Below are positions 27,398 through 36,727 of a DNA stretch of 64,000 bases, in pieces. A program made the position numbers and the translations under genes. Source of the stretch: Ochrobactrum sp. CM-21-5. Its GTDB lineage: Bacteria > Pseudomonadota > Alphaproteobacteria > Rhizobiales > Rhizobiaceae. Below the pieces are notes generated by a model, which saw nothing but the letters and a program-made list of their open reading frames with translations, made no database searches and had not been told where the DNA came from. The number at the start of each line of letters is the position of its first letter. Position 1 is the first letter of the stretch. The DNA is taken from contig NZ_JACLZJ010000001.1 in the NCBI RefSeq assembly GCF_014253075.1, positions 1,302,001 to 1,366,000 of the forward strand, written 5' to 3'.

Positions 27398-29674
27398 ATG
27401 CTCTATTTTTCACGCTGGAAATCGGCCTTGATCTGGCTGACGGTTATTGCAAGCATCATCATTGCATCTCCCAATTTTTTTTCGCGTGAAACTCTGGCGA
27501 AGTTGCCGGGCTTTCTGCCCACGAAACAGGTCGCATTGGGGCTTGATCTTTCCGGTGGCTCCCGGCTGGTGCTTCAGGTGCGCGATCCGGCCAAAGGCGA
27601 CATCGGGCGGACGGTCGCCATTTTGCATCAGCGACTGGAGGAGCTTGGCTACGGCAAGCCACTCGTAGAAGAGGAAGGGCGCAATCAGATCAGCGTCGAG
27701 GTCGCTGGCCTCTATGACGCCCAGCTCCTGAAAGATATATTGAGCATTCGCGGAAACCTTGCGTTCCGTGCTGTCGATGACACGATGTCCCCCGATGACG
27801 CCATCCGCGGAACGCCTCCGGCTGACAGCGCAATTGTCTATTCCTTCGATGATCCTCCGGTTGGTTATCTCCTGAAGAAGCAGCCGATTCTTACCGGCGC
27901 GGACATCATCGATGCCAAGGCCACATTGTCGGACGACGACAATGAACCGGTCATTACCCTGACCCTGGACGAAACAGGCCGAAAGCGCCTTGCCGAAGCC
28001 ACGTCGCAGGCCATTGGCAAGAGCTTCGCCATTGTCGTCGACAGTCAGGTCGTATCCGCTCCGGTCGTGAGTGAGCCTCTCGATACCAGTGAATTGCAAA
28101 TATCCGGCGCATTTGATCTGCAAGCTGCCAACAATATGGCCGTGGTTTTGCGATCCGGCGCTTTGCCCAAAAACGTGACGGTGCTGGAAGAGCGCACAAT
28201 CGCTTCGGCGCTTGGTGAGGACTATGCCAGCGCAGCCGTGCTTGCCGCGCTGCTCGCCGCACTGCTCGTCGGTCTGTTTATGGTGCTTTCCTATGGCATC
28301 CTTGGCGTCATTGCCATGGTGGCGCTTGTGGTCAACATCATCATCCTGACCGCGATATTGTCGCTGATCGGCGCTTCTGTCAGTCTCGCCAGTATTGCGG
28401 GGCTCGTGCTGACCATCGGTATGGCGGTGGATGCCAATGTCCTGATTTATGAGCGCGTGCGCGAGGACCGCCGAAAGGGATATTCCGTCGTTCAGGCCAT
28501 GGAGTCGGGTTTTTATCGCGCTCTTTCGACAATCGTCGATGCAAACCTGACCACACTCATTGCAGCGCTTGTGCTGTTCCTGCTGGGTTCCGGCGCCGTC
28601 CATGGCTTTGCCTTGACGGTTGCAATCGGCATCGGCACGACGCTTTTCACGACGCTCACCTTCACGCGGCTTCTGATTGCCCAGTGGGTGCGCACTGCAA
28701 AGCCCAAGGAAGTACCGAAGCGCCGCCTCAAGCTGGTGCCCACGGTGACGCATATCCCGTTCATGCGCCTCCAGTTCATCACGCTCGGCATTTCAGTTCT
28801 GGCTTGCGCCATCGTGGTCGCGCTGTTTGTCAATATCGGCTTCAATTACGGTATCGATTTCCGCGGCGGTTCGATGGTCGAGTTGCAGGCACGCAGCGGC
28901 GATGCCGACCTTGAAGACATCAATGAGCGTCTTGCCGAGCTGAATATTGACAGCGCGCATGTTCTGCCAGCCAAGTCGGCACGTTCGGCGCTTGTCATTA
29001 TCGGCAGCCAGGAGGTGGGCGACGATGCGGAACAGACGGTCGCGGTGAAACTGCGCGGCGAATTCGAGCAGGATTATTCGTTCCAGCGTGTCGAGGTTGT
29101 TGGCCCGACGGTTTCCGAGCAGCTGTCGCGTGCGGGCATTCTTGCGGTGATCCTGTCGCTGATCGGCATTTTCATTTACGTCTGGATGCGCTTCCGCTGG
29201 CAGCTTGCGCTCGGTGCGGTGATTTCAACCCTTCATGATGTCATCATCCTTGCGGGCATGTTCATCGTCTTCCGCATGGAGTTCAATCTCTGGAGCGTGG
29301 CTGCCATCCTTACGATCATCGGTTACTCGCTGAACGATACAATCGTCATCTATGACCGTGTGCGTGAGAATCTGCGACGCTACAAGAGTGCGCCGCTGCC
29401 CGCGATCATCGACGCGTCGATCAACCAGACACTGTCGCGTACATTGTTGACATCCTTCGTGACTTTTCTCGCCCACATACCGCTCTATGTGTTCGGTGGC
29501 GCGGAAATTCGCATGTTTGCGCTGGCGTTGAGCGTGGGCATCGTCGTGGCCAGTTATTCGTCGATCTTCATTGCCGCTCCCTTGCTGGTTCAGTTCGGGT
29601 TGAAACCGCGATCGGATGAAGCGAACGACGCAGTGGGCGATGAACTGGCGCAGTCGCTCAATCTGGAAAGCTGA
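27398..29674 (+). CDS. secDF: Fused protein-export membrane protein SecDF
   Basis: A 758-residue fusion of SecD (about 1-440) and SecF (about 460-758), each with six membrane segments: a proton-driven RND-like motor that pulls proteins through SecYEG. The SecD part has [14 protein letters not shown] (P1 region) and the TM4-5 block [18 protein letters not shown]; the SecF part has [12 protein letters not shown] and [20 protein letters not shown] 27398 starts MLYFSRWKS; the frame opens 34 codons earlier with Cys-rich sequence that is unlike the family. Next gene begins 2 bp after the stop. Confidence 0.94.
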   Translation: MLYFSRWKSALIWLTVIASIIIASPNFFSRETLAKLPGFLPTKQVALGLDLSGGSRLVLQVRDPAKGDIGRTVAILHQRLEELGYGKPLVEEEGRNQISVEVAGLYDAQLLKDILSIRGNLAFRAVDDTMSPDDAIRGTPPADSAIVYSFDDPPVGYLLKKQPILTGADIIDAKATLSDDDNEPVITLTLDETGRKRLAEATSQAIGKSFAIVVDSQVVSAPVVSEPLDTSELQISGAFDLQAANNMAVVLRSGALPKNVTVLEERTIASALGEDYASAAVLAALLAALLVGLFMVLSYGILGVIAMVALVVNIIILTAILSLIGASVSLASIAGLVLTIGMAVDANVLIYERVREDRRKGYSVVQAMESGFYRALSTIVDANLTTLIAALVLFLLGSGAVHGFALTVAIGIGTTLFTTLTFTRLLIAQWVRTAKPKEVPKRRLKLVPTVTHIPFMRLQFITLGISVLACAIVVALFVNIGFNYGIDFRGGSMVELQARSGDADLEDINERLAELNIDSAHVLPAKSARSALVIIGSQEVGDDAEQTVAVKLRGEFEQDYSFQRVEVVGPTVSEQLSRAGILAVILSLIGIFIYVWMRFRWQLALGAVISTLHDVIILAGMFIVFRMEFNLWSVAAILTIIGYSLNDTIVIYDRVRENLRRYKSAPLPAIIDASINQTLSRTLLTSFVTFLAHIPLYVFGGAEIRMFALALSVGIVVASYSSIFIAAPLLVQFGLKPRSDEANDAVGDELAQSLNLES

Positions 29675-29676
29675 AA

Positions 29677-30066
29677 ATGGCAAAAGGCATTCAAATCCGT
29701 GAAGCACATTTTCCGGGGCGCGCACCGATCGACGCGTATGGCGACGGCGGCTTTCGTTTTGCCGAGATGTCGCATCGCGGCTCGATTCTCTGTCTGCCGT
29801 CGGGAATTCACGGCTGGCAGCCCGCAACGCCACCTGTCCTTTCCCGGGCCGATCTCGGTTTGATTCTGGAACTGGCCTCCGATATCGAAATCCTGCTGGT
29901 TGGTACAGGGCAGGACTTGCGTCGTATTCCGGACGATGTGCGCGCGATTTTGCGTGAGCATCGTATTTCCTCCGACCCAATGAGCACGGGTGCTGCCGTA
30001 CGCACTTACAATGTGCTGCTTGCGGAAGATCGCGCGGTGGCGGCGGCATTGATTGCTGTAGACTGA
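29677..30066 (+). CDS. Mth938-like (DUF498) protein, homologue of complex I assembly factor NDUFAF3
   Basis: A 129-residue single-domain protein of the Mth938 fold. Recognisable parts are the N-terminal YGDGGFRF strand, the LCLPSGIHGWQP segment, IEILLVGTGQDLRRIP and the C-terminal STGAAVRTYNVLLAEDR. The human member NDUFAF3 assembles respiratory complex I. Its bacterial role is not proven. It lies 2 bp after secDF and 5 bp before the phytoene-synthase-like gene, so the three are almost certainly one operon. Confidence 0.88.
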   Translation: MAKGIQIREAHFPGRAPIDAYGDGGFRFAEMSHRGSILCLPSGIHGWQPATPPVLSRADLGLILELASDIEILLVGTGQDLRRIPDDVRAILREHRISSDPMSTGAAVRTYNVLLAEDRAVAAALIAVD

Positions 30067-30071
30067 TTGTC

Positions 30072-30905
30072 ATGAATGAGAACGAGGCACATTGCCTGGC
30101 ACTTCTCCGCGAAGGTGACCGGGATCGCTACCTATCGGTGCTTTACGCCCCGCAGGACAAGCGCGGCGCTCTGGCTGCACTTTATGCGTTCAACGCCGAG
30201 GTGGCGCGGATCCGCGATCTGGTACATGAGCCACTGCCGGGCGAGGTGCGCCTGCAATGGTGGCGCGATCTGATCAATGGCGAGGCGAGGGGTAGTGCGG
30301 AAGGCCATCCCGTCGCGGCAGCGCTGATCGCTGCGATAGAAAAATATGAGCTGCCGCGCATTGCATTCGACAATTACTGCGAGGCGCGCGTCTTCGACCT
30401 GTACGATGACCCGATGCCGAGCAGGAACGATCTGGAAGGCTATTGCGGCGAAACCGCATCGGCGATCATCCAGCTTGCCGGTCTTGTTCTCGATCGCGAC
30501 GCGGCGCAAACTCATACTGAAATCACCGGCCATGCCGGTGTGGCGCAGGCCGTAACCGGTCTTTTACGCCTTTTGCCGATCCATCGCAGGCGCGGACAAA
30601 TCTATATACCCGCCGATATGCTCAATGCGGTCGGCGTTAGCCGCGAAGTATTGTTGAACGATGATGATAAAGCGGCAGCGGCACGTGCGGTGAGCGTCAT
30701 GCTGGCACTGGCGCGCGACCATCTCGCAATTTTCGAACAGGCCAGAAGTCAGCTTCCCAAAAGCCTTGCTCCGGCTTTTTTGCCTATGGCAATCGTGCCG
30801 GCATATCTGAAGGCGATTGAACGTCTCGGCGGCAGGGCAACGGAGACGGTGGCCGACATATCAGCCATCCGTAAGCACTGGTTGATGCTGCGGGCAAATT
30901 TCTAG
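30072..30905 (+). CDS. Squalene/phytoene-synthase-family protein, NDUFAF6-like
   Basis: A 277-residue all-helical protein of the trans-isoprenyl synthase fold (LYAFNAEVARIRDLV, LQWWRDLINGE, IDNY-like FDNYCEARVFDLYDD, then YCGETASAIIQL). The two aspartate-rich motifs that true squalene and phytoene synthases use for Mg-diphosphate binding are weak: the first is reduced to NAEVARIRD. That, and its place beside the NDUFAF3 homologue, makes it look like the NDUFAF6 branch involved in complex I assembly rather than a terpene enzyme. Real synthase activity cannot be excluded by eye. Confidence 0.82.
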   Translation: MNENEAHCLALLREGDRDRYLSVLYAPQDKRGALAALYAFNAEVARIRDLVHEPLPGEVRLQWWRDLINGEARGSAEGHPVAAALIAAIEKYELPRIAFDNYCEARVFDLYDDPMPSRNDLEGYCGETASAIIQLAGLVLDRDAAQTHTEITGHAGVAQAVTGLLRLLPIHRRRGQIYIPADMLNAVGVSREVLLNDDDKAAAARAVSVMLALARDHLAIFEQARSQLPKSLAPAFLPMAIVPAYLKAIERLGGRATETVADISAIRKHWLMLRANF

Positions 30906-30915
30906 ATAATGCGGC

Positions 30916-30936
30916 AAAACCGGGAGCCGGTTTTTA
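30916..30936. terminator. Bidirectional terminator between phytoene-synthase-like gene and trmFO
   Basis: AAAACCGG, GAG loop, CCGGTTTTT: perfect 8-bp stem between converging genes. Confidence 0.88.
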
Positions 30937-30958
30937 GCGGCTTCCGGTCTTTCTATAT

Positions 30959-32362
30959 TCAAGCGGAAATTCCCAGCCAATCGCGACAATCGGCAAGTGC
31001 GCGGGCAGAAAGCGCTCGTTTCTTGGCGATGGTCTTTTCCTTGCCACGCAAACGCTGGCCTTCCGGCTTTGGCACGTCCACCGGAGGGAAAAGCCCGAAA
31101 TTCACGTTCATCGGCTGGAAAGAGCGCTTGCCCGGCTCGTCGTCGGCAACGATGTGGCCGCCTGTGATGTGGCCGAGAAGCGCGCCGAAAGCCGTAGTCG
31201 GCGGCGGTGGTATGACGGCCTTGCCAAGCTTTTCCGCAGCGGTGAAACGCCCCGCGAGAAGACCGATTGCTGACGATTCGACATAGCCTTCACACCCTGT
31301 CACCTGACCCGCGAAACGCAGGGACTGGCGGGATTTCAGGCGCAAAACGCTATCGAGCAGCACGGGAGAATTGAGGTATGTGTTGCGATGCAGGCCACCG
31401 AGGCGCGCAAATTCGGCGTTCTCAAGCCCCGGAATCATCCGCAATATGCTGGTTTGGGCACCATATTTCAGCTTCGTTTGAAAGCCGACCATATTATACA
31501 GTGTGCCCAGCGCATTGTCCTGACGCAATTGCACGACCGCATAGGCCTTGACCGTCGGATTGTGCGCATTTGTCAGCCCCATCGGCTTCATTGGGCCGTG
31601 GCGCAAAGTTTCCGGGCCGCGTTCGGCCATGACTTCAATCGGCAGACAGCCATCGAAATAGGGCGTGCCTTCCCATTCCTTGAAATCAGTCGTGTCACCG
31701 GCGATGAGAGCAGCGACAAAAGCCTCATACTGCTCCTTGGACATAGGGCAGTTGATATAATCCTTGCCGGTGCCGCCGGGGCCGACCTTGTCGTAGCGCG
31801 ACTGGAACCAGCAAATGTCCATATTGATCGAATCAAAATGGATGATGGGCGCAATCGCGTCGAAAAAGGCCAATGCATCCGCACCGGTTTCGGCGCGAAT
31901 GGCTTCCGCAAGGGAGGGGGCTGTCAGCGGGCCGGTGGCCACGATTGTCGTTCCCCACTCCACGGGCGGCAAGCCGGTAATCTCTTCCCGTTCGATCGTG
32001 ATAAGGGAATGCGCTTCCAGCTTGGCGGTTACAGCTTGCGAGAAACCTTCACGATCGACTGCCAGCGCCCCGCCGGCAGGAACCTGATGCGCGTCTGCGC
32101 ATGTCATGATGAGGGAGTTCGCAAGGCGCATTTCGGCATGAAGCACGCCGACGGCATTGGTTTCCGCATCGTCGGACCGGAATGAGTTTGAGCAGACAAG
32201 TTCTGCAAGCTGTTCGGTCTTGTGCGCGTCGGTGCCGCGAACGGGACGCATTTCATGCAGAATCACAGGCACGCCCGCCTGCGCGATTTGCCAGGCAGCT
32301 TCTGAGCCGGCAAGACCGCCGCCAACCACATGAATGGGAGAAGGATTGCTATTGTTTGACAT
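30959..32362 (-). CDS. trmFO: Methylenetetrahydrofolate--tRNA-(uracil-5-)-methyltransferase
   Basis: Folate- and FAD-dependent enzyme that forms m5U54 in the tRNA T-loop. The 467-residue protein has the N-terminal FAD motif [14 protein letters not shown], the family block [38 protein letters not shown] and the C-terminal [18 protein letters not shown] region. ATG 32362 has AAGGGA 6 nt upstream; the frame extends 12 codons farther. Length is normal for alphaproteobacterial TrmFO. Confidence 0.95.
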   Translation of the reverse strand: MSNNSNPSPIHVVGGGLAGSEAAWQIAQAGVPVILHEMRPVRGTDAHKTEQLAELVCSNSFRSDDAETNAVGVLHAEMRLANSLIMTCADAHQVPAGGALAVDREGFSQAVTAKLEAHSLITIEREEITGLPPVEWGTTIVATGPLTAPSLAEAIRAETGADALAFFDAIAPIIHFDSINMDICWFQSRYDKVGPGGTGKDYINCPMSKEQYEAFVAALIAGDTTDFKEWEGTPYFDGCLPIEVMAERGPETLRHGPMKPMGLTNAHNPTVKAYAVVQLRQDNALGTLYNMVGFQTKLKYGAQTSILRMIPGLENAEFARLGGLHRNTYLNSPVLLDSVLRLKSRQSLRFAGQVTGCEGYVESSAIGLLAGRFTAAEKLGKAVIPPPPTTAFGALLGHITGGHIVADDEPGKRSFQPMNVNFGLFPPVDVPKPEGQRLRGKEKTIAKKRALSARALADCRDWLGISA

Positions 32363-32443
32363 GGCCAATCCCTTATCGCCTTTGCGGGTCGCCTTCAATG
32401 GGAGAAGGTTTCTGAAAAGTGGGAAATGGATGTTTCAAAAACA

Positions 32444-32482
32444 AATGGCATCCATCGCGGGAGGAGGGCGACGGATGCCATT
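32444..32482 (-). ncRNA. CCUCCUCCC hairpin 4 (promoter-distal)
   Basis: Arms AATGGCATCC and GGATGCCATT plus an inner TCGC/GCGA pair closed by a G-U on the minus strand; loop 32459-32467. The strongest of the four; with the T-run beyond 32444 it also acts as terminator. Confidence 0.8.
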
Positions 32483-32485
32483 ATA

Positions 32486-32519
32486 ATAAGACCGGCATTG
32501 GGAGGAGGACCGGTCTTGT
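32486..32519 (-). ncRNA. CCUCCUCCC hairpin 3
   Basis: Perfect 8-bp core AAGACCGG/CCGGTCTT, loop containing the motif at 32500-32508. Confidence 0.75.
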
Positions 32520-32521
32520 TA

Positions 32522-32553
32522 TCGCAAAACCTGGGAGGAGGGTGGTTCTGCGA
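32522..32553 (-). ncRNA. CCUCCUCCC hairpin 2
   Basis: On the minus strand TCGCAGAACC pairs with GGTTTTGCGA (one G-U); motif at 32533-32541. Confidence 0.75.
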
Positions 32554-32557
32554 CGAA

Positions 32558-32589
32558 CCAAGTCTGGTGGGAGGAGGATCCAGGCTTGG
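32558..32589 (-). ncRNA. CCUCCUCCC hairpin 1 (next to DUF1127 stop)
   Basis: Arms CCAAGTCTGG and CCAGGCTTGG, 9 of 10 pairs on the minus strand; motif at 32569-32577. It lies about 20 nt after the DUF1127 stop codon. Confidence 0.75.
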
Positions 32590-32607
32590 AGAAGTATATA
32601 AACTCTG

Positions 32608-32754
32608 TTAGCGAGCCTTGGTCTGACGCGCGACGTAAGGAATGTCTGCGCGGGAAATGCCAAGGTCGTTCAGCTCACGGGTGGAGAGCTGGTTCAGTTC
32701 GCTGACGGTTTCGCGGTAGCGGCGCCAGTTGTTGTAAGAGCGGATCAGGTTCAT
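32608..32754 (-). CDS. DUF1127 (YjiS-like) arginine-rich microprotein
   Basis: A 48-residue protein starting MNLIRSYNNWRRYRET and containing the family core ELNQLSTRELNDLGISRADI, ending ARQTKAR. RBS GAAGGA lies 8 nt before ATG 32754. DUF1127 proteins are small, basic, possibly RNA-binding; in Rhodobacter the equivalent (CcaF1) heads the transcript from which the CcsR small RNAs are processed. The same coupling is inferred here because four matching hairpins follow immediately. The upstream 150 bp are AT-rich and should hold the promoter; I could not define clear sigma boxes. Confidence 0.9.
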   Translation of the reverse strand: MNLIRSYNNWRRYRETVSELNQLSTRELNDLGISRADIPYVARQTKAR

Positions 32755-33026
32755 TGTTTTATTCCTTCATCGTTAGAGGAACGCTTAATCAATTCATCTC
32801 GTTTGTTGCCCATGATATAAGCTATTGTTTTCAAAGGTTGGAGACCCGAGTTTGCATAGCTGCCTTGCGAGGGCTGCACGACAACATAAATCGATTAGAC
32901 TGGCTGGGCACGAAATTGCCGCAAAGTGATTTGACCTAACTATTTGCCGGCAAGAGAGTTTCCTATATGTTCTCAGTTGCTTGCACTCGCGACTGACACC
33001 AGTTGATAGATTGATCAGGAGTCACT

Positions 33027-34163
33027 TTGTCATTTTCTCTTTCTGTTGAACGTCTGGTCCGTCGATGGCAGCAGGACGGCTTGATCGATGCGCAGACAGC
33101 CTCGCGCCTGAACGCCGATCTTGAAAAACGCGCCTCGGGGTTCAGTCTCGGCTCGGTCCTTGCCACGCTGGGTGGCCTTCTGCTCGGCGCTGCCGTCATC
33201 ATGCTGGTTGCTGCCAACTGGCAGGATATGCCGCGTCTGGCACGCATCGGGCTTATCTTCGTACTCATATGGGCGAGCTATCTCGGCGGCGCATGGCGGC
33301 AGGCGCGTGGTGACAAGGTGTTTCCATCGACACTTTATATTCTGGGGGCGGCGTCCTTTGGCGCGGGCATCGCGCTTGTCGGGCAGATGTATCATATGTC
33401 CGGCGATATACATTCGGCGGCGGTGTACTGGACGCTCGGTGTCCTGGCTGCGGCTTTTCTTCTGCGAGCGCCGATCCTTGCCGCTTTTGGTGCAGGCGTG
33501 GCTTGTTTTTATCTATCGACCTACGTGTTCGCCGGTTCCACGGCGGGCTATGACGATCTGACCTATCGGTGGACCGGTCCGCTTATGTTGCTTGCTGGAA
33601 CAGGCGCGGCACTTTTCACCCGCTCGCGCCATGCCGCTCATATTCTGGCGCTGTTCAGTATCGGCTGGGCGATCCTCATTTACTCGGAATATGAGAGCTA
33701 TGTGGTTTTGGTGCTGATGATTGCAGTGGGTCTCGCTCTGATGCTGGCCGATGCCTTCGCGCACGAAACCGTGCAGCGCTGGACCCGTTTTGCCCAACCG
33801 CTCGCTGCCTATGGGTTGCTGACAGCGCTTCTTGCATTGGCGATCCTTCAACTGGATCGCATGATTTCTTATTCCGGCGACACTGTCGGGCTGGATCAGG
33901 ATGTTCTCTATGGTGTCCTGATTCTGGCGCTTTCAATTGGCGCTATCGCGCTTTGTGGCCGTCACAATGGGGGCTTGCGCTCCATTGCCTACGCGGCATT
34001 CTCGATTGAGGTGCTTTATCTGGCCTTTGAAACAGTCGGCACGATGATCGGCACGTCCGGCTTCTTCCTGACGGCGGGCATTCTGGTGCTTCTTCTGGCC
34101 GCTTTTGTGCGTCGCATGGAAAACAGGTTTGGCCGCAAGCGCGAATACGGAGTTCAGTCATGA
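33027..34163 (+). CDS. DUF2157 polytopic membrane protein
   Basis: A 378-residue protein with an N-terminal soluble helix (VERLVRRWQQDGLIDAQTASRL), as in DUF2157, then about ten hydrophobic segments (for example ATLGGLLLGAAVIMLVAANWQ and LARIGLIFVLIWASYLGG). Function is unknown. The TTG start at 33027 has CAGGAG 5 nt upstream. It overlaps the next gene by 4 bp (ATGA), forming the recurrent DUF2157-GDYXXLXY pair. Confidence 0.85.
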   Translation: MSFSLSVERLVRRWQQDGLIDAQTASRLNADLEKRASGFSLGSVLATLGGLLLGAAVIMLVAANWQDMPRLARIGLIFVLIWASYLGGAWRQARGDKVFPSTLYILGAASFGAGIALVGQMYHMSGDIHSAAVYWTLGVLAAAFLLRAPILAAFGAGVACFYLSTYVFAGSTAGYDDLTYRWTGPLMLLAGTGAALFTRSRHAAHILALFSIGWAILIYSEYESYVVLVLMIAVGLALMLADAFAHETVQRWTRFAQPLAAYGLLTALLALAILQLDRMISYSGDTVGLDQDVLYGVLILALSIGAIALCGRHNGGLRSIAYAAFSIEVLYLAFETVGTMIGTSGFFLTAGILVLLLAAFVRRMENRFGRKREYGVQS

Positions 34164-34729
34164 TGATCAGGGCCAAATGGCTATATGCCGGAGCGGTCGC
34201 AGCGGCGCTGCTGCAATCGGGCATTCTCTATGCGGGAATAGAGAAGCGCGCTTCGGTTCTGCGCTCCGGTCGCGAGGTAGTGCTGCAAACCGAACCCGTG
34301 GACCCGCGTGACCTCATGCGCGGCGACTATGTTATATTGGGCTACGAAATTTCCAGTGTTCGGCGGAAAGACATTCTGGGAGAACCGCCAGCGGGTGCGC
34401 GAACCGTATATGTGGCGCTCAAGCCGGATGCCGGCGGGGTATGGCGTTTCTCGCGGGCCGCGTTCACCGTGTTTGGCGACCTCGCATCCGATGAAGTGCA
34501 GATTCGCGGTGAGGCCATTTATCCTGTCTCTGATGACCAGGATCAGACCGTGCGCCTCAATTTCGGCATCGAACGTTATTATGTTCCCGAAGGCGAAGGA
34601 CGCGAGATCGAGGATAGCCAGCGCGAACACCACATCACGGCTGTAGTCGCTGTGGATGCGAATGGCGGAGCCGTCATCAAGGCCCTGCGGGATAACGGGC
34701 TTCAGCTCTATGCCGAGCCGCTTTATTGA
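34160..34729 (+). CDS. GDYXXLXY-domain membrane-anchored protein
   Basis: A 189-residue protein with one N-terminal hydrophobic segment (about 5-26) and the signature GDYVILGY at 55-62, preceded by the DPRDLMRG turn that defines the family. Later strands (YVALKPDAGGVWRF, RYYVPEGEGREIE) suggest a beta-rich periplasmic domain. Unknown function; always seen with DUF2157 proteins as far as I recall, so a two-part membrane complex is inferred. Confidence 0.85.
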   Translation: MMIRAKWLYAGAVAAALLQSGILYAGIEKRASVLRSGREVVLQTEPVDPRDLMRGDYVILGYEISSVRRKDILGEPPAGARTVYVALKPDAGGVWRFSRAAFTVFGDLASDEVQIRGEAIYPVSDDQDQTVRLNFGIERYYVPEGEGREIEDSQREHHITAVVAVDANGGAVIKALRDNGLQLYAEPLY

Positions 34730-34965
34730 GTCTGTTCGTACAGGCAAATTCCGGCGGGGTTGGCTCACGCGATAGGATCGCTATATAGAGGCGGAAAGGG
34801 CAGAAAGCGCTTCGTCTTGAAGAACTCGGCAAATCAATGCCGGCAAGGCGGCTTTTTTCCTTTGAACCGGGAAAATTGGATGATATAGAGACGCGCGCTT
34901 TCGAGGGGCGGTTCAATATCTGAAACGGATTTGGTGCGTTCGGTAGAATGCACTTCGGTTCAGAA

Positions 34966-35048
34966 GCGGATGTGGCGAAATTGGTAGACGCACCAGATTT
35001 AGGTTCTGGCGGGAGACCGTGGGGGTTCGAGTCCCTCCATCCGCACCA
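34966..35048 (+). tRNA. tRNA-Leu (anticodon UAG)
   Basis: An 83-nt cloverleaf with acceptor arms GCGGATG and CATCCGC, discriminator A and encoded CCA at 35046-35048. Anticodon stem CCAGA/TCTGG with loop TTTAGGT gives anticodon TAG at 35000-35002. The T-arm contains GGTTCGAGTCC. The leucine identity fits the longer variable region (GGGAGACCGTG). It reads CUN codons. Confidence 0.96.
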
Positions 35049-35136
35049 ACTGCCATAAGGCAAAAGAATTTCTCTCCCGCGACAAGGCAAATCGGCCGGT
35101 GACGGCGGGAAAATGACAAGAAGTGAAGGTTTGAAC

Positions 35137-36570
35137 ATGCAGGTTACCGAAACGCTCAATGAAGGGCTGAAGCGCGAGATTAAAGTCGTGGTTCCGGCCG
35201 GAGATCTCGAAGCCAAGCTCGCCGAGCGGCTCGAAACCGCGCGTGGCCGTGCCAAGATCAACGGTTTCCGTCCGGGTAAAGTGCCTGCTGGCCATCTGCG
35301 CAAGATGTACGGCAAGTCCTTTATGGCGGAAATCGTCAACGAAATCCTGAACGATTCGTCGCGTTCGATCCTCGCTGACCGCAATGAAAAGTCGGCGACC
35401 CAGCCTGAAGTCATCATGTCGGAAGACGAAAAAGAGGCCGAACAGGTGCTCGACGGCAAGGCCGATTTCGTTTTCTCACTGAATTACGAAGTCCTGCCTG
35501 CCATCGAAGTCAAGGACTTCTCCAAGATTGCCGTGACCCGCGAAGTCGTCGACATCTCCGAAGAGGAAGTCGACGAGCAGGTCAAGCGCATCGCTTCCTC
35601 GACCCGCACCTTCGAAACCAAGAAGGGCAAGGCCGAGAACGACGATCGTGTGACAGTCGATTATCTCGGCAAGCTTGATGGCGAGCCGTTTGAAGGCGGC
35701 GCCGACAATGATGCACAGCTCGTTCTTGGTTCCGGCCAGTTCATTCCGGGCTTTGAAGAACAGCTCGTCGGCGTCAAGGCTGGCGACGAAAAGGTCATCA
35801 ATGTGACGTTCCCGGCCGAGTATGGTGCAGCCCATCTCGCCGGCAAGGAAGCGACCTTCGACATCAAGGTGAAGGAAGTTGCCAAGCCGAATGAACTGGA
35901 ACTTAATGACGAAACCGCGAAGAAGCTCGGCATCGAGACGCTTGAGCGCCTGCGTCAGGTTGTTCGCGAACAGATTGAAAGCCAGTACGGCTCGATCACC
36001 CGTCAGAAGGTAAAGCGTCAGATTCTCGACGCTCTCGATGGCGATTATCAGTTCGAAACGCCGCAAAAGCTGGTCGATGCCGAATTCAATAACATCTGGC
36101 AGCAGATCAATTTCGACCTCCAGCAGGCTGGACGCACCTTCGAAGACGAAGAAACCACGGAAGAGGCAGCTCGCGAAGAATACCGCAAGCTGGCCGAACG
36201 CCGCGTTCGTCTTGGCCTCGTTCTTTCCGAAATCGGTGAGAAGGCTGGCGTAGAAGTGACGGAAGAAGAACTGCAGCGCGCTGTTTACGACCAGGTTCGC
36301 CGTTATCCGGGCCAGGAACAGCAGATTTACGAATTCCTGCGCAAGACGCCGGATGCCGTCGCCAACCTCCGGGCTCCGATCTTCGAAGAGAAGGTTGTCG
36401 ACCATCTGCTCGCCAACATCAACGTGACCGACAAGAAGGTCTCGAAGGAAGAGCTGACGGCTGAAGACGAAGATGCGGTTTCGGAAGCCAAGCCTGCAAA
36501 GAAGGCTGCGCCAAAGAAGAAGGCTGCGCCGAAGAAGAAGGCCGACGAAGGCAAGACTGAAGAAGCTTGA
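35137..36570 (+). CDS. tig: Trigger factor (ribosome-associated chaperone)
   Basis: A peptidyl-prolyl isomerase chaperone that meets nascent chains at the ribosome exit. The 477-residue protein has the ribosome-binding loop FRPGKVP (about 45-51), an FKBP-like PPIase domain (about 165-245: [18 protein letters not shown]), and the helical C-terminal arms. The extreme C-terminus is a [14 protein letters not shown] lysine tail, common in this class. ATG 35137 has GAAGG upstream; an earlier start at 35113 gives an 8-residue non-family extension. Confidence 0.96.
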   Translation: MQVTETLNEGLKREIKVVVPAGDLEAKLAERLETARGRAKINGFRPGKVPAGHLRKMYGKSFMAEIVNEILNDSSRSILADRNEKSATQPEVIMSEDEKEAEQVLDGKADFVFSLNYEVLPAIEVKDFSKIAVTREVVDISEEEVDEQVKRIASSTRTFETKKGKAENDDRVTVDYLGKLDGEPFEGGADNDAQLVLGSGQFIPGFEEQLVGVKAGDEKVINVTFPAEYGAAHLAGKEATFDIKVKEVAKPNELELNDETAKKLGIETLERLRQVVREQIESQYGSITRQKVKRQILDALDGDYQFETPQKLVDAEFNNIWQQINFDLQQAGRTFEDEETTEEAAREEYRKLAERRVRLGLVLSEIGEKAGVEVTEEELQRAVYDQVRRYPGQEQQIYEFLRKTPDAVANLRAPIFEEKVVDHLLANINVTDKKVSKEELTAEDEDAVSEAKPAKKAAPKKKAAPKKKADEGKTEEA

Positions 36571-36597
36571 TCGGCTCCTTCTCGATGAATACGGATT

Positions 36598-36620
36598 GGC
36601 CGCGCGTTGCGCGGCCTTTT
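36598..36620 (+). terminator. Terminator after tig
   Basis: GGCCGCGC, GTT loop, GCGCGGCC, then TTTT. Confidence 0.9.
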
Positions 36621-36727
36621 CGTTTTCAGTTCATGAAATGGAAGGCTGAAAAGCTTGCATCACTGGAGGCTTTGTTCTAGCCAGTAGGGAACGAGTTTCA
36701 GCCCAATCAAAGTATTTACGAGCCAGC

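Larger units (their letters stand above)
32431..32592 (-). ncRNA. Array of four CCUCCUCCC-loop hairpins (CcsR/cuckoo-type small RNAs)
   Basis: Four consecutive hairpins lie directly downstream of the DUF1127 gene on the minus strand. Each has an 8-15 bp stem whose loop carries CCTCCTCCC (GGGAGGAGG on the plus strand, at 32459, 32500, 32533 and 32569). The last hairpin in the minus direction is followed by a T-rich run (TTTGTTTTTG), i.e. an intrinsic terminator. The arrangement matches the known alphaproteobacterial family of stress small RNAs exemplified by CcsR1-4 behind a DUF1127 gene in Rhodobacter (also called cuckoo RNAs). The loop imitates the anti-Shine-Dalgarno of 16S rRNA. Stems differ in sequence while the loop is fixed, which argues for selection on the loop. 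Processing from the DUF1127 transcript is inferred. Confidence 0.85.

Noticed and set aside
32419..32611. Short plus-strand open frames through the hairpin array, preceded by GGAGG-like sequences
   Set aside because: The GGGAGGAGG sequences are loops of repeated hairpins read on the minus strand, not ribosome-binding sites.
34836..34860. Hairpin with T-run after the GDYXXLXY gene
   Set aside because: Only four convincing base pairs before the T-run; too weak to call a terminator.
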